Positions 8,627-17,654 of a stretch of DNA of 64,000 nt are shown here, piece after piece. How positions within the stretch are numbered: the first letter of the stretch is position 1; every line of letters begins with the position of its first letter. A program made the translations under genes and the position numbers. The stretch spans positions 1-64,000 of the forward strand of contig NZ_JAJBZT010000013.1 in the NCBI RefSeq assembly GCF_020564625.1, read 5' to 3'. The notes under the pieces were generated by a model. It was given only the letters and a program-made list of their open reading frames with translations. It ran no database searches and was not told where the DNA came from. The DNA comes from Leeia speluncae (GTDB taxonomy: Bacteria > Pseudomonadota > Gammaproteobacteria > Burkholderiales > Leeiaceae).

Positions 8627-10507
8627 ATGGTCTCTTTTGCTCATATTTTGACAGGGCTGTTCTGGCTGACCATGGTAGTGCTGGCGCTTGGCTTGGCTAA
8701 GCGTTCGGCCTACTGGCGCCAAGGGCAAGAAGCGGCATTCTCTTGGGTGTCGCTACTAACCGTGCCAAAAAGATATTTTGTCGATTTACATCACGTGGTG
8801 GCTCGCGAGCCATATATTGCTAGAGTCCACGTAGCGACTGCCGGGGGGGCGGTTGCTGTGTTGGGTCTAGTTGCGTTGAATTACGGTTTGATGCTGTATC
8901 AAACCTGGCTCGACTACGTGATTCTTTTCTTTGCACTAGTCATGCTTGCTGGTTCGATTGCAGTATGGCAACGTCGCCGCAATGCACCTTCTCGTTTATC
9001 GAAAGGGGCATGGAGCCGTCTACCTGTTAGCCTAATTGCTTTTTCATTAGGTACAGCGGTATTGATGATTACGCATGCAACAGCATCTGTATACGTGATT
9101 GCTGCGTTGGCGATGGTGGGTGTGTTACTAGGGGCGATTGAGTTTGCGCGTGGTATTGGCGCAGGCGGCCCAATGAAGCACGCCATTGCTGGTTTGTTGC
9201 ACTTAGCTTTCCACCCTCGCCAAGACCGTTTTGACGGTAAGCGTTCTACTGACTTAAAACCATTGAACCTTGAAAAAGGGGAGTTTGGTGTAGCGAAGCC
9301 TTCTGACATTACTTGGAATCGTTTGTTGTCTTTCGATGCGTGTGTGCAATGTGGTAAGTGTGAGGCTAATTGCCCTGCGTTTGCTGCTGGTCAGCCACTG
9401 AATCCGAAAAAACTGATTCAAGACATGGTGGTTGGTATGGTGGGTGGCTCAGACGCTTCGTTTGCAGGTAGCCCATATCCAGGTAAGCCAGTCGGTCAAC
9501 ATAGCGGTGCACCTGATCAGCCAATTATTGGCCAATTGGTCGATGCCGATACGATCTGGTCTTGTACGACTTGCCGTGCTTGTGTGCAAGAGTGCCCGAT
9601 GCTGATTGAGCATGTGGATACCATTGTTAACATTCGTCGCAACATTACGCTAACGACTGGTGATGTGCCAAACAAAGGTGCTGAGGCGCTAGAAAACCTG
9701 CGTACGACAGATACCGTTGGTGGTTATCCTGTAGAAGTGCGTTACAACTGGTCAATCGACCTAGATGTGCCAGTGCTACAACCTGGCCAGCAAACCGATT
9801 GGTTACTTGTTGCTGGTGAGGGTGCATTTGACATGCGCTACCAACGTGCGCTTCGTGCCTTGGTTAAAGTGTTGAAGCATGCGGGTGTGCAATTCGCTGT
9901 ATTGGGATCTGCTGAAAAAGATTGTGGCGATTTAGCAAGACGCTTGGGTGATGAAGCTGGTTTCCAACGTTTGGCAAAAGAAAACATTGCCTTACTGAAG
10001 AACTTGAAATTCAAACGCATTGTGACGCCAGATCCACACGTATTCCATTGTTTAAAGAATGAATACCCAGCATTTGGTGGTGAGTTTGAAGTGCATCACC
10101 ACAGCCAAGTGATTCAATCTTTAATGAAGGATGACCGTCTACGTCTGAAGGCATCTGCCACTGCAATGCCAGACTTTACGTACCATGATCCATGTTACTT
10201 AGGTCGCTACAACGGCGAAACCGATGCGCCACGTAATGTGTTGAAAGGCATTGGCATCAAAGTAGTGGAAATGGAACGTTCTGGCATGAAGGCGCGTTGC
10301 TGCGGATGGGGTGGTGGTTCTGCATTTACCGATATCCCTGGTGAAGCTCGTATCTCTGACATGCGTATGCAAGATGTGAAATCGACTGGCGCAGCAAAAG
10401 TAGCCGTTGCATGTCCAAACTGTACAGCCATGCTGGAAGGTGTGGTGGGTGACCGTCCGGACGTGGTCGAGTTGGCAGAACTTGTCGCAGAACGCTTGGC
10501 AGATTAA
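8627..10507 (+). CDS. dgcB: Dimethylglycine demethylase subunit DgcB (membrane Fe-S/CCG protein)
   Basis: A 626-aa protein with about five hydrophobic segments in the first 175 residues. Two 4Fe-4S ferredoxin motifs follow (C239, C242, C245, C249 and C313, C316, C319, C323), then two CCG-type domains with DPCYLG, RCCGWGGG and ACPNC signatures, as in heterodisulfide reductase and glycolate oxidase subunits. It would be a membrane-bound electron conduit for DgcA. The start lies 1 nt after the dgcA stop, indicating translational coupling, and etfA follows closely. The family in pseudomonads is required for dimethylglycine use. Whether electrons go to ETF, to quinone, or both cannot be read from the sequence. 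Confidence 0.92.
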   Translation: MVSFAHILTGLFWLTMVVLALGLAKRSAYWRQGQEAAFSWVSLLTVPKRYFVDLHHVVAREPYIARVHVATAGGAVAVLGLVALNYGLMLYQTWLDYVILFFALVMLAGSIAVWQRRRNAPSRLSKGAWSRLPVSLIAFSLGTAVLMITHATASVYVIAALAMVGVLLGAIEFARGIGAGGPMKHAIAGLLHLAFHPRQDRFDGKRSTDLKPLNLEKGEFGVAKPSDITWNRLLSFDACVQCGKCEANCPAFAAGQPLNPKKLIQDMVVGMVGGSDASFAGSPYPGKPVGQHSGAPDQPIIGQLVDADTIWSCTTCRACVQECPMLIEHVDTIVNIRRNITLTTGDVPNKGAEALENLRTTDTVGGYPVEVRYNWSIDLDVPVLQPGQQTDWLLVAGEGAFDMRYQRALRALVKVLKHAGVQFAVLGSAEKDCGDLARRLGDEAGFQRLAKENIALLKNLKFKRIVTPDPHVFHCLKNEYPAFGGEFEVHHHSQVIQSLMKDDRLRLKASATAMPDFTYHDPCYLGRYNGETDAPRNVLKGIGIKVVEMERSGMKARCCGWGGGSAFTDIPGEARISDMRMQDVKSTGAAKVAVACPNCTAMLEGVVGDRPDVVELAELVAERLAD

Positions 10508-10519
10508 GGGGAGATGATC

Positions 10520-11629
10520 ATGCATGACATGCAAAACATACCGCGCATTGATCCACGCCGTCCTTATGTGATTGGCCCAAGCGGTCTCAAGCGGATCATT
10601 CTTGGTGCTGAAACTGGGATGAGAGACCCAATGCAAGTTTCTCATCACGATGAATCACGCGTGGCACTGAGAACAAATAAAGAAACAACAGCGACCGTAT
10701 TGGTGGTAGTGCATAGCGATCGTGGCGCGTTAGACGAGCATGGCAAACAAGCCATTGCTGCTGCAGCGTTACTGGCGAATGCAGAGACCGCTGTGGTCGT
10801 AGCGATTATGGGTACTTGTAATGATGACCTTTCTGTCCTTGGTGCAGACAAGATCATCACTTACCCATCATTAGATGTGACTCGCTACTCACCAGAAACA
10901 ACGGTAGAAGCATTGCGCCAATTATGGGGCGAGATTCACCCAGTCAGAATGTATTTGCCTGATACCGGTGCTGATGCAGAAATTGGACGTCGCTTTGCTG
11001 CGATTCATCGTAAAACCATCGCAACCGATGTGGTTGAAATTAACCAAACAGAAGTGCGTCGTTGGATCCCGGGTAATCGCTTTGCGGTTGCTAAACTGAC
11101 AGATGTTGTGATGTTAGCGAAGAACGCAGTAGATACCAAATTGCCATGGGTGGGTAAAGGCGAAGTCGTTGAGAGCCCGACTGTCAATAGCGTATCTGAA
11201 CGTGTTCGTGACTTGGGTATTTCTGCTAGTGCGCCAGAAAATGTTGCGCTAGAAGAAGCTGATGCGATTGTCTCTGGCGGTAACGGCATGAAAGACATGT
11301 CTACCTTCAAAGCACTGGCAGATGCTATGGGTGCGGCAACTGGTGCCTCTCGCGTGGCGGTGGATGATGGTCGCTTCCCACGTGCGAAGCAAGTAGGGGC
11401 AACCGGTAAAACTGTTCAATCAAGCATGTATATGGCCATTGGTATTTCTGGTGCGGTTCAGCATTTACAAGGTATTAAAGATTGCCGCCATGTAATTGCA
11501 GTGAATATCGATGAAAGCGCTCCAATTGTGAAGCGGGCAAGTTTGACCGTGATTGAAGATAGTTCTTCCTTCATGAAAGCCATGCTGGAATTGGTGAACG
11601 ACGCCAAAAAAGTCGCTGGTAAGGAGTAA
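10520..11629 (+). CDS. etfA: Electron transfer flavoprotein alpha subunit (dgcAB-associated)
   Basis: A 369-aa ETF alpha subunit. The C-terminal FAD domain is canonical: GASRVAVDDGRFPRAKQVG, GATGKTV, GISGAVQHLQGIKD and NIDESAPI. The N-terminal part is longer than the usual ~310-aa EtfA by about 60 residues, which fits the dedicated ETFs in betaine clusters. ATG 10520 is preferred over ATG 10514 because the GGGGAG at 10508-10513 directly abuts the earlier codon. Located 12 nt after dgcB and 5 nt before etfB. It would accept electrons from the dimethylglycine (and possibly sarcosine) demethylation steps and pass them to ETF:quinone oxidoreductase, which is not in this window. Confidence 0.9.
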   Translation: MHDMQNIPRIDPRRPYVIGPSGLKRIILGAETGMRDPMQVSHHDESRVALRTNKETTATVLVVVHSDRGALDEHGKQAIAAAALLANAETAVVVAIMGTCNDDLSVLGADKIITYPSLDVTRYSPETTVEALRQLWGEIHPVRMYLPDTGADAEIGRRFAAIHRKTIATDVVEINQTEVRRWIPGNRFAVAKLTDVVMLAKNAVDTKLPWVGKGEVVESPTVNSVSERVRDLGISASAPENVALEEADAIVSGGNGMKDMSTFKALADAMGAATGASRVAVDDGRFPRAKQVGATGKTVQSSMYMAIGISGAVQHLQGIKDCRHVIAVNIDESAPIVKRASLTVIEDSSSFMKAMLELVNDAKKVAGKE

Positions 11630-11634
11630 TTGGC

Positions 11635-12399
11635 ATGTCTAACCACGTAAAAGTTGCTGTATTAGTGACACCTGGTTACCACCCCGTCAGTGGGCGTCCT
11701 AGACCGGCTCAGGCCGATGTGGCGGCGCTAGGTGTAGCGCAGACGATTAGCACCTCACTAAAGGTATTAACAGCGGGTGCGCCTAGCGATGCTTCTTTAG
11801 ATGGGTACTTAGGTTTAGGTGCTAGTGAAATTGAAGTGCTAGGCGATGAAGGTTGCGATATTGTCGATACATTGCAGCCAGCGCTTTCTGGTCAAGAATT
11901 GATCTTGCTTGGCGGTAGGGCCGATGGTGGAGAGGCGAGTGGTTTGCTTCCTTATCAGTTATCTGCGCAATTAGGCGTGCCGTTGGTGCCTGATGCGCTA
12001 ACGGTTAAGTTAGTTGGTCGCTTGGTTCGTGTGACGCAGTTTATGCCGAAAGGCCTTCGCCGTGAGGTAGAGGTTAGCCTGCCAGCTATTATTGCAGTTC
12101 ACCCACGTGCACCAATTAATGTGCAATATGCGTTTGCGAAAGCAAGACAAGGTCGTCTACTACGTAGCCGTATTGGCAGCACCGGCAAAGTGAGCTCTTA
12201 TTGGCAATACGAGGCGGCTACACGTCGTCCGCTAATGCTGAAAGCGAAGTTAAAACAGAGCGGCCACGCTCGTATGTTGGGTGCAATCGCTAGTGATGAT
12301 GGAAAATCTGGCGGACAGGTCGTGAAAACTGGGGATGCTGTCGCAAAAGCGCAAGTTGTCCTCGACTACCTGCGCGAACATCGCCTCATAGATTTTTGA
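11635..12399 (+). CDS. etfB: Electron transfer flavoprotein beta subunit (dgcAB-associated)
   Basis: This 254-aa protein is a divergent EtfB partner. It keeps the Rossmann-like nucleotide-binding fold with SGQELILLGGRADGGEASGLLPYQLSAQLGVP near 89-120, the region that contacts AMP in canonical EtfB, and a C-terminal tail for partner contact. The usual EtfB signature (VxRxxE...) is present only in degraded form (GLRREVEVSLPAIIAVHP). It is flanked by etfA and gbcA in one transcriptional direction with short gaps, so co-expression with DgcAB and GbcAB is expected. Assigned mainly by pairing with etfA. Confidence 0.85.
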   Translation: MSNHVKVAVLVTPGYHPVSGRPRPAQADVAALGVAQTISTSLKVLTAGAPSDASLDGYLGLGASEIEVLGDEGCDIVDTLQPALSGQELILLGGRADGGEASGLLPYQLSAQLGVPLVPDALTVKLVGRLVRVTQFMPKGLRREVEVSLPAIIAVHPRAPINVQYAFAKARQGRLLRSRIGSTGKVSSYWQYEAATRRPLMLKAKLKQSGHARMLGAIASDDGKSGGQVVKTGDAVAKAQVVLDYLREHRLIDF

Positions 12400-12428
12400 T
12401 TTGTTGCACCGTTTAGGAGAGAGCATAA

Positions 12429-13676
12429 ATGAGTCAGGCACCTGTTAATATCCGTGAGCTGCTGGATCGCCGCAAGGTTGGTTATAGCCTAGAGGCTCCT
12501 TTCTACAACAGCCAGGAAGTGTTTGATGCCGACATGAAACACATTTTCGGCAAACACTGGATGTATGTTGGTGTTGAGCCTGATGTGCCTGAAGCTGGTG
12601 ACTACATGACTGTACAGATTGGCAATCAGCCAATCTTGATTATTCGTGATGATGACGGCGAAGTGCGTGCATTCCACAACGTTTGTCGTCACCGTGGTTC
12701 TCGTGTCTGTACACACGACAAAGGCAGCACCGGTAACTTGGTCTGTCCTTACCACCAGTGGACTTACAACTTAGAAGGTAAGCTACTTTTCGCCGAGCAC
12801 ATGGGTGAAGACTTTGATCCTTCTAAGCATCGTTTGAAGCCAGTTCATTTGAAAAATGTGGCGGGTCTGTTGTTCATCTGCTTAGCAGATAACCCACCAG
12901 AAGATTTCCAAGAACTAGTGGATACAATGACCCCGTACATTGCACCACACCAAATCGCTAATACCAAAATTGCTGCTCAAATCGATATTATCGAAGAGGG
13001 CAACTGGAAATTAACGATGGAAAACAACCGTGAGTGCTACCACTGTACCGGTAACCATCCAGAATTAACCATTTCGCTATATGCTTACAGCTACGGTTTT
13101 GCACCAAGTGCAGAAACCGATGAAGGCATGAAGCAATACGAAGAAATGGTAAAAGAGCGCCATGCAAAATGGGAAGCGTGTGGCTTACCTTCTGCAGAAG
13201 TGGATTGCCTAGATACCAAAATCAGTGGTTTCCGTACTATGCGTATGCCACTAGATAAAGAAGGTCAATCACAAACGCTAAGCACTGAATCAGCATGTAA
13301 GAAATTGCTCGCTGACTTTGGCGATGCAGCGATTGGTGGCTTGTCTTTCTGGACACAACCAAACAGCTGGCACCACTTCATGGCTGACCACATTGTGACC
13401 TTCAGTGTGATTCCGTTGAGCGCGGATAAAACATTGGTTCGCACTAAATGGTTGGTTAACAAAGATGCGGTAGAAGGTGTGGATTACACAGTAGAAAACT
13501 TAACGGCTGTGTGGAACGCAACTAACTCACAAGACCGTTTCTTGGTGGAAGAATCACACAAAGGATCGAAAAGCCCAGAGTATCAACCTGGTCCTTACTC
13601 TCCTTACACAGAGACACTAGTAGAGAAATTCTCTAACTGGTATATCAATCGTATGAAAACACTGATCGGTGACTAA
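12429..13676 (+). CDS. gbcA: Glycine betaine monooxygenase, Rieske oxygenase component
   Basis: A 415-aa Rieske non-heme iron oxygenase that would demethylate glycine betaine to dimethylglycine, releasing formaldehyde. The Rieske 2Fe-2S ligands are Cys86-x-His88 and Cys106-x2-His109. The mononuclear iron site is in ENNRECYHCTGNHPEL with His205 and His210. AGGAGAG precedes the ATG. It is directly followed, 2 nt later, by its reductase gbcB. Length and order match the GbcAB/BmoAB system. A related possibility is a stachydrine or carnitine oxygenase, but linkage to dgcAB, a GbdR-type regulator and betaine transport favours betaine. Confidence 0.94.
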   Translation: MSQAPVNIRELLDRRKVGYSLEAPFYNSQEVFDADMKHIFGKHWMYVGVEPDVPEAGDYMTVQIGNQPILIIRDDDGEVRAFHNVCRHRGSRVCTHDKGSTGNLVCPYHQWTYNLEGKLLFAEHMGEDFDPSKHRLKPVHLKNVAGLLFICLADNPPEDFQELVDTMTPYIAPHQIANTKIAAQIDIIEEGNWKLTMENNRECYHCTGNHPELTISLYAYSYGFAPSAETDEGMKQYEEMVKERHAKWEACGLPSAEVDCLDTKISGFRTMRMPLDKEGQSQTLSTESACKKLLADFGDAAIGGLSFWTQPNSWHHFMADHIVTFSVIPLSADKTLVRTKWLVNKDAVEGVDYTVENLTAVWNATNSQDRFLVEESHKGSKSPEYQPGPYSPYTETLVEKFSNWYINRMKTLIGD

Positions 13677-13678
13677 AA

Positions 13679-14791
13679 ATGACAACTACACTGACTTTGC
13701 CTGATTTTAGCCAAGCCGCCCCCAGTGCTTGGCAACCTGGAGTAGACGATACAGTTAAATGTGTCGGCATCCGCCAGGAAACCCATGATGTGAAAACCTT
13801 TGTGTTCCGTAGCATCGAGCCAAGGCGTTTCGCGTATCATCCTGGGCAGTTCTTAACGCTGGAACTGAATATTAATGGCGAAACAGTGAACCGTTGTTAC
13901 ACCCTCTCTAGTACGCCAACTCGTCCAGATACCGTTTCGATTACCGTCAAACGTGTGCCTGGCGGGGTGGTGTCCAACTGGTTGCATGACAACCTTAAAG
14001 TTGGTGATGACGTGAGTGTACTAGGCCCATCTGGCGAGTTTAGCTCGTTCTCTTTGGCCCCAAATGCACCGAAGTATCTGTATCTATCTGCGGGTAGTGG
14101 GGTTACTCCACTAATGTCCATGAGCCGTGCGCATGTTGACATGAGTAGTAACCGTGACATCGTTTTTCTTCATAGCGCAAGATCACCAAGTGACGTGATC
14201 TTTGCACGTGAATTACAAGCAATGTCTAGGCATCAGCCAGGCTTTCGCCATGCGGTCATTTGCGAACGCCCTGGTGTAGATGAAGACTATGCAGGTTACT
14301 TAGGTTATCTAAGTGCGCCTATGCTAGAACTCATTGCGCCTGATTATAAAGAGCGTGAAGTGTTCTGTTGTGGTCCTGCACCTTATATGACCGCGGTAAA
14401 AAATGTATTGCAAAGCCTTGGCTTTGACATGACGCATTATCATGAGGAAAGCTTCTCTTTCGAAACGCTAAATGCGGCTTCAGAAGAGACTGCTGATGTT
14501 CCTGCAGGGGATGCGGATAGTTCAAGTGATGGCTTTAAGCTTTCATTTACTAAATCTGATCTAGTGGTTAGTTGCCAACCGCCAAAAACACTATTGGCGG
14601 CAGCGAAAGAAGCGGGCATGCGTTTCCCATCTTCTTGCTCACAAGGTCTTTGTGGCACATGTAAGACTAAATTAGTGTCAGGTGAAGTGGATATGAAGCA
14701 TGGCGGTGGTATTCGCCAGCGTGAAATTGATCAGGGATGGATTCTGCCATGTTGCAGCATCCCAAAAACTGATGTGGTGCTGGATCGCTAA
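13679..14791 (+). CDS. gbcB: Glycine betaine monooxygenase, ferredoxin-reductase component
   Basis: This 370-aa NAD(P)H-dependent reductase feeds electrons to GbcA. The FAD-binding motif is RCYTLSS (72-78), the nucleotide-binding GSGVTPLMS (139-147) and CGPAPYM (231-237). After a Ser/Asp-rich linker (about 265-285) comes a plant-type 2Fe-2S ferredoxin domain with Cys320, Cys325, Cys328 and Cys358. It is coupled to gbcA by a 2-nt gap and followed by a strong terminator, so it ends the operon that begins at 6020. Confidence 0.93.
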   Translation: MTTTLTLPDFSQAAPSAWQPGVDDTVKCVGIRQETHDVKTFVFRSIEPRRFAYHPGQFLTLELNINGETVNRCYTLSSTPTRPDTVSITVKRVPGGVVSNWLHDNLKVGDDVSVLGPSGEFSSFSLAPNAPKYLYLSAGSGVTPLMSMSRAHVDMSSNRDIVFLHSARSPSDVIFARELQAMSRHQPGFRHAVICERPGVDEDYAGYLGYLSAPMLELIAPDYKEREVFCCGPAPYMTAVKNVLQSLGFDMTHYHEESFSFETLNAASEETADVPAGDADSSSDGFKLSFTKSDLVVSCQPPKTLLAAAKEAGMRFPSSCSQGLCGTCKTKLVSGEVDMKHGGGIRQREIDQGWILPCCSIPKTDVVLDR

Positions 14792-15255
14792 CAATCGGCC
14801 CATATCGGTGTAAGTACCGTTTTGTTGGGGGGAATGGCAGCTACTGGTGGAAGGGATTCAGTAGCTGCTTTTTTTTGATCTCGATAAATGCTGTATTGCA
14901 GCAAGTCAGATCAAGCCAAGCAGATAAAAATGTGCGGCGAGTATTCTGTGCATTATCGTGCATATGAGTATTTATGCGGTTTTCAAGGTGGTTAGAGTCT
15001 AAATGACTGGCAGTTGTAAACAAATACCCACAATGTCGCCTTGGTTAAATTTGTTGTCGTTCTGCAGTTGCTTTAAGGGCTCTGACGCTTATATCGTGTC
15101 ACTTGACGAATATCAAAACAGATCTCCGTCAGTTGTTTGAAGCGCGAGGTTTGTCAAGGGTTTTGGTTTTTTTTCTGTAATTTGTGGTGGGCTCACAGGC
15201 AGAGTTTGTCTGGCCGGGTAAATCACCCGGGCTTGTCAGATTCCGAGGAGGGGAG
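14792..15255. other. Intergenic region: gbcB terminator and promoter region of the ABC transporter
   Basis: About 460 bp. The first 90 bp hold the gbcB terminator. The rest should hold the promoter of the ATPase/permease operon. TGTCGCC at 15034-15040 matches the TGTCGCC at 5911-5917 upstream of the V4R-dgcAB operon, and a second TGTCG follows at 15054-15058; both are possible GbdR half-sites. I see no convincing gene here. Confidence 0.5.
14837..14876 (+). terminator. Rho-independent terminator after gbcB
   Basis: GCAGCTACTG (14837-14846) pairs perfectly with CAGTAGCTGC (14859-14868), followed by a long run of T. Confidence 0.92.
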
Positions 15256-16434
15256 ATGCAGCAGAGTAAGATTAGGGTAGAGAATCTCTACAAGGTTTTC
15301 GGACCGCAACCAATGGACGCGGTTAACCTGCTTAAGCAAGGTAAACGAAAAGAAGAGATTTTTGAAAAAACAGGCCAAGTCGTAGGCGTCAATAACGTTT
15401 CTTTCGACGTGGATGAAGGTGAAATCTTCGTATTGATGGGTTTGTCTGGTTCAGGCAAATCAACATTAATTCGTTTGATTAACCGCTTGGTTGAACCAAC
15501 AGATGGCAAAATCATCATCGATGGTGAGGATGTTGCTAAGCTGCCCCCACAAAAACTAATCGACTTGCGTCGTAAAGACATGAGTATGGTGTTCCAGAGC
15601 TTTGCTTTGATGCCACACCGTACCGTCGTTGCGAATGCTGCGTTTGGTTTAGAAGTCGCTGGTGTGCCTAAAGCACAACGCGAAATGCAAGCCATGACCG
15701 TTCTAGAGCAAGTAGGTCTTGCTGCTTTTGCTCAGAAATATCCACACCAATTATCTGGTGGTATGCAGCAGCGTGTGGGCTTAGCTCGTGCGCTAGCGGT
15801 AAACCCATCTCTAATGCTGATGGATGAAGCGTTCTCTGCGCTAGATCCGCTAAAACGCTCTGAGATGCAAGATGTTCTGTTGAAATTACAACGCGAACAT
15901 CGCCGTACTATTTTCTTCGTTTCTCACGATTTGGAAGAAGCGCTAAGAATTGGTACTCGCATTGCCATTATGGAAGGTGGCCGCTTAGTTCAAGTAGGTA
16001 CACCGCAAGAAATCGTAGAAAATCCGGCTGAAGATTACGTACGTGAATTCTTCAAGAGCGTGGATACGTCTCGTTACTTGATGGCAAAAGACATGCTAGA
16101 TACGCATGCTATTCCAGTCTTGAAACAAGGCGAAACCATTAGCGAAAACGCACTAAACGATTACGCATGGTGTGTTTGCTTGTCGAAAGACAATCACTTC
16201 CTAGGCTTGTTGCCAACAGAACGTGCGAAAGCTTCGGTAGGCCAATCTGTTTCAATTGATAATCTAATTACAGTTGATCCAATCAGCCATCGTTCTGTAC
16301 TACAAAATGTATTGCCAAGATTACTTGGTCAGCGCACACCGCTGCCAGTAATGGATGATAACGGTCACTACGTCGGCGTATTGTCTTCTTACAGTGTTCT
16401 GACCAGAATTTCCCAGCGAGGTCTACATGTCTGA
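15256..16434 (+). CDS. cbcV: Choline/glycine betaine ABC transporter ATPase (ProV/CbcV family)
   Basis: A 392-aa ABC ATPase of the quaternary-amine (ProV/OpuAA) type. It has Walker A GLSGSGKST, signature [15 protein letters not shown], Walker B LMLMDEAFSALDP and the H-loop FVSHD. A C-terminal region of about 120 residues resembles a degenerate CBS pair, a module that regulates this family. ATG 15256 is chosen because GAGGAGGGGAG directly precedes it; an in-frame GTG at 15184 has no ribosome binding site and would add unrelated sequence. It overlaps the permease by 8 nt. The substrate is choline or betaine by neighbourhood. Confidence 0.93.
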   Translation: MQQSKIRVENLYKVFGPQPMDAVNLLKQGKRKEEIFEKTGQVVGVNNVSFDVDEGEIFVLMGLSGSGKSTLIRLINRLVEPTDGKIIIDGEDVAKLPPQKLIDLRRKDMSMVFQSFALMPHRTVVANAAFGLEVAGVPKAQREMQAMTVLEQVGLAAFAQKYPHQLSGGMQQRVGLARALAVNPSLMLMDEAFSALDPLKRSEMQDVLLKLQREHRRTIFFVSHDLEEALRIGTRIAIMEGGRLVQVGTPQEIVENPAEDYVREFFKSVDTSRYLMAKDMLDTHAIPVLKQGETISENALNDYAWCVCLSKDNHFLGLLPTERAKASVGQSVSIDNLITVDPISHRSVLQNVLPRLLGQRTPLPVMDDNGHYVGVLSSYSVLTRISQRGLHV

Positions 16435-17299
16435 TTTTCTACATAATTTCCTGGCAAATCCGCACAGCTATCTACCGCTAGGTGATTGGGTTAACGAGCT
16501 TGTTAAGTACTTGCTAGACAATTACTCTGGTGGTTTCGATACCATCGGCAAGATTGTGGATGTATTCGCCGAAGGCGTTGAGCATTTGCTACTATTATTG
16601 CCGATGTGGGCAATGACCTTGCTGTTTGTTGGTGTGGGTTTCTGGCGTTTGAGCTGGAAGTTTGCTTTGTTTGTCCTGTTGTCATTCTTGCTAATCTTTA
16701 CGACTGGCTTCTGGGAACAAACCATCGTAACTCTGGCGTTGACTCTCTCATCTACAGTGATCTCGCTGATGCTCGGTGTTCCTTTGGGCATTTGGTGTGC
16801 GAAAAGCAATCGGGTTAACCAAATTGTTCGTCCAATTTTGGACTTCTCGCAAACCATGCCTGCATTCGTGTACTTGATTCCAGCCGCGATGTTCTTTGGT
16901 TTGGGGCGCGTACCTGGTATTTTGGCAACTGTCGTATTTGCGATGCCACCTGCAGTTCGTCTAACTAACTTGGGTATTCGCCAAGTGAACAAAGAACTTG
17001 TTGAAGCAGGTCACGCTTTCGGCTGTACTGCAAGACAGTTACTCTTCAAAGTGCAATTGCCAACGGCGTTGCCAGCCATTATGACTGGTGTTAACCAGAC
17101 AATCATGATGGCGTTATCGATGGTGATTATCGCTTCGATGGTGGGGGCTGGTGGTCTAGGTAACGATGTTCTTGCATCAATCCAACGTCTTGACGTGGGT
17201 CTAGGTTATGAGAGTGGTCTAGCAGTGGTATTGCTAGCGATCATTCTTGACCGTATTACCGAGAGTTTTGGTACTTCTAAGAGTAGCAAGCAACAGTAA
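16427..17299 (+). CDS. cbcW: Choline/glycine betaine ABC transporter permease (ProW/CbcW family)
   Basis: This 290-aa inner-membrane permease has an amphipathic N-terminal part and about six hydrophobic segments. The BPD_transp_1 core carries the EAA-type loop EAGHAFGCTARQLLFKVQLPTALPAI near residues 193-218. It overlaps the ATPase gene by 8 nt, typical of a coupled transporter pair. No binding protein is fused or adjacent downstream on the same transcript; the terminator at 17,323 separates the pair from gbdR. Three unlinked binding proteins in this island (2683, 18811, 19987) could serve it. Confidence 0.93.
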   Translation: MSDFLHNFLANPHSYLPLGDWVNELVKYLLDNYSGGFDTIGKIVDVFAEGVEHLLLLLPMWAMTLLFVGVGFWRLSWKFALFVLLSFLLIFTTGFWEQTIVTLALTLSSTVISLMLGVPLGIWCAKSNRVNQIVRPILDFSQTMPAFVYLIPAAMFFGLGRVPGILATVVFAMPPAVRLTNLGIRQVNKELVEAGHAFGCTARQLLFKVQLPTALPAIMTGVNQTIMMALSMVIIASMVGAGGLGNDVLASIQRLDVGLGYESGLAVVLLAIILDRITESFGTSKSSKQQ

Positions 17300-17654
17300 T
17301 TAAGCTGGTTGCAGCAACCTGCAAAGGCAGGAAATAGACAGTGTGGTTTGTTCTATTTCCTGCCTTTTGTATTTTTAGTATTTAGATCGCCTTCTTTAGG
17401 TATTTAAATTATTAAAATTTAATGAATTAGCCAAATTGTACTGGTGTGTATACGTACAAATTCAGGTAAGCTAGGAATTCAGCCTAGTTTAGATTAGTCG
17501 TTTATAATCAATATTTGACTAATAATGACTACCAAGGCGTATTACGCTACTTGCTTTAGCAAATACAAACTGCAGATGCGGTTAAATTGTTTAAAAATTT
17601 GTAAAGTGGCTTAAATGCTGGTTTTCAGCGAGATGAATGACAGGGGATTGTTTT
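17300..17654. other. Intergenic region: cbcW terminator and gbdR promoter region
   Basis: About 355 bp. The first 70 bp hold a terminator. The remaining AT-rich sequence must contain the gbdR promoter; no specific operator or small gene could be identified with confidence. Confidence 0.5.
17323..17368 (+). terminator. Rho-independent terminator after cbcW
   Basis: AAAGGCAGGAAATAGA (17323-17338) pairs with TCTATTTCCTGCCTTT (17352-17367) around a 13-nt loop, a 16-bp stem ending in T-rich sequence. Confidence 0.9.

Noticed and set aside
10199-10648. Long minus-strand reading frame opposite dgcB/etfA
   Set aside because: It runs antisense across two well-supported genes and has no domain or ribosome binding site.
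15184-15255. Longer ATPase start at GTG 15184
   Set aside because: No ribosome binding site and no similarity to ProV-type N-termini; ATG 15256 has a strong GAGGAGGGGAG.
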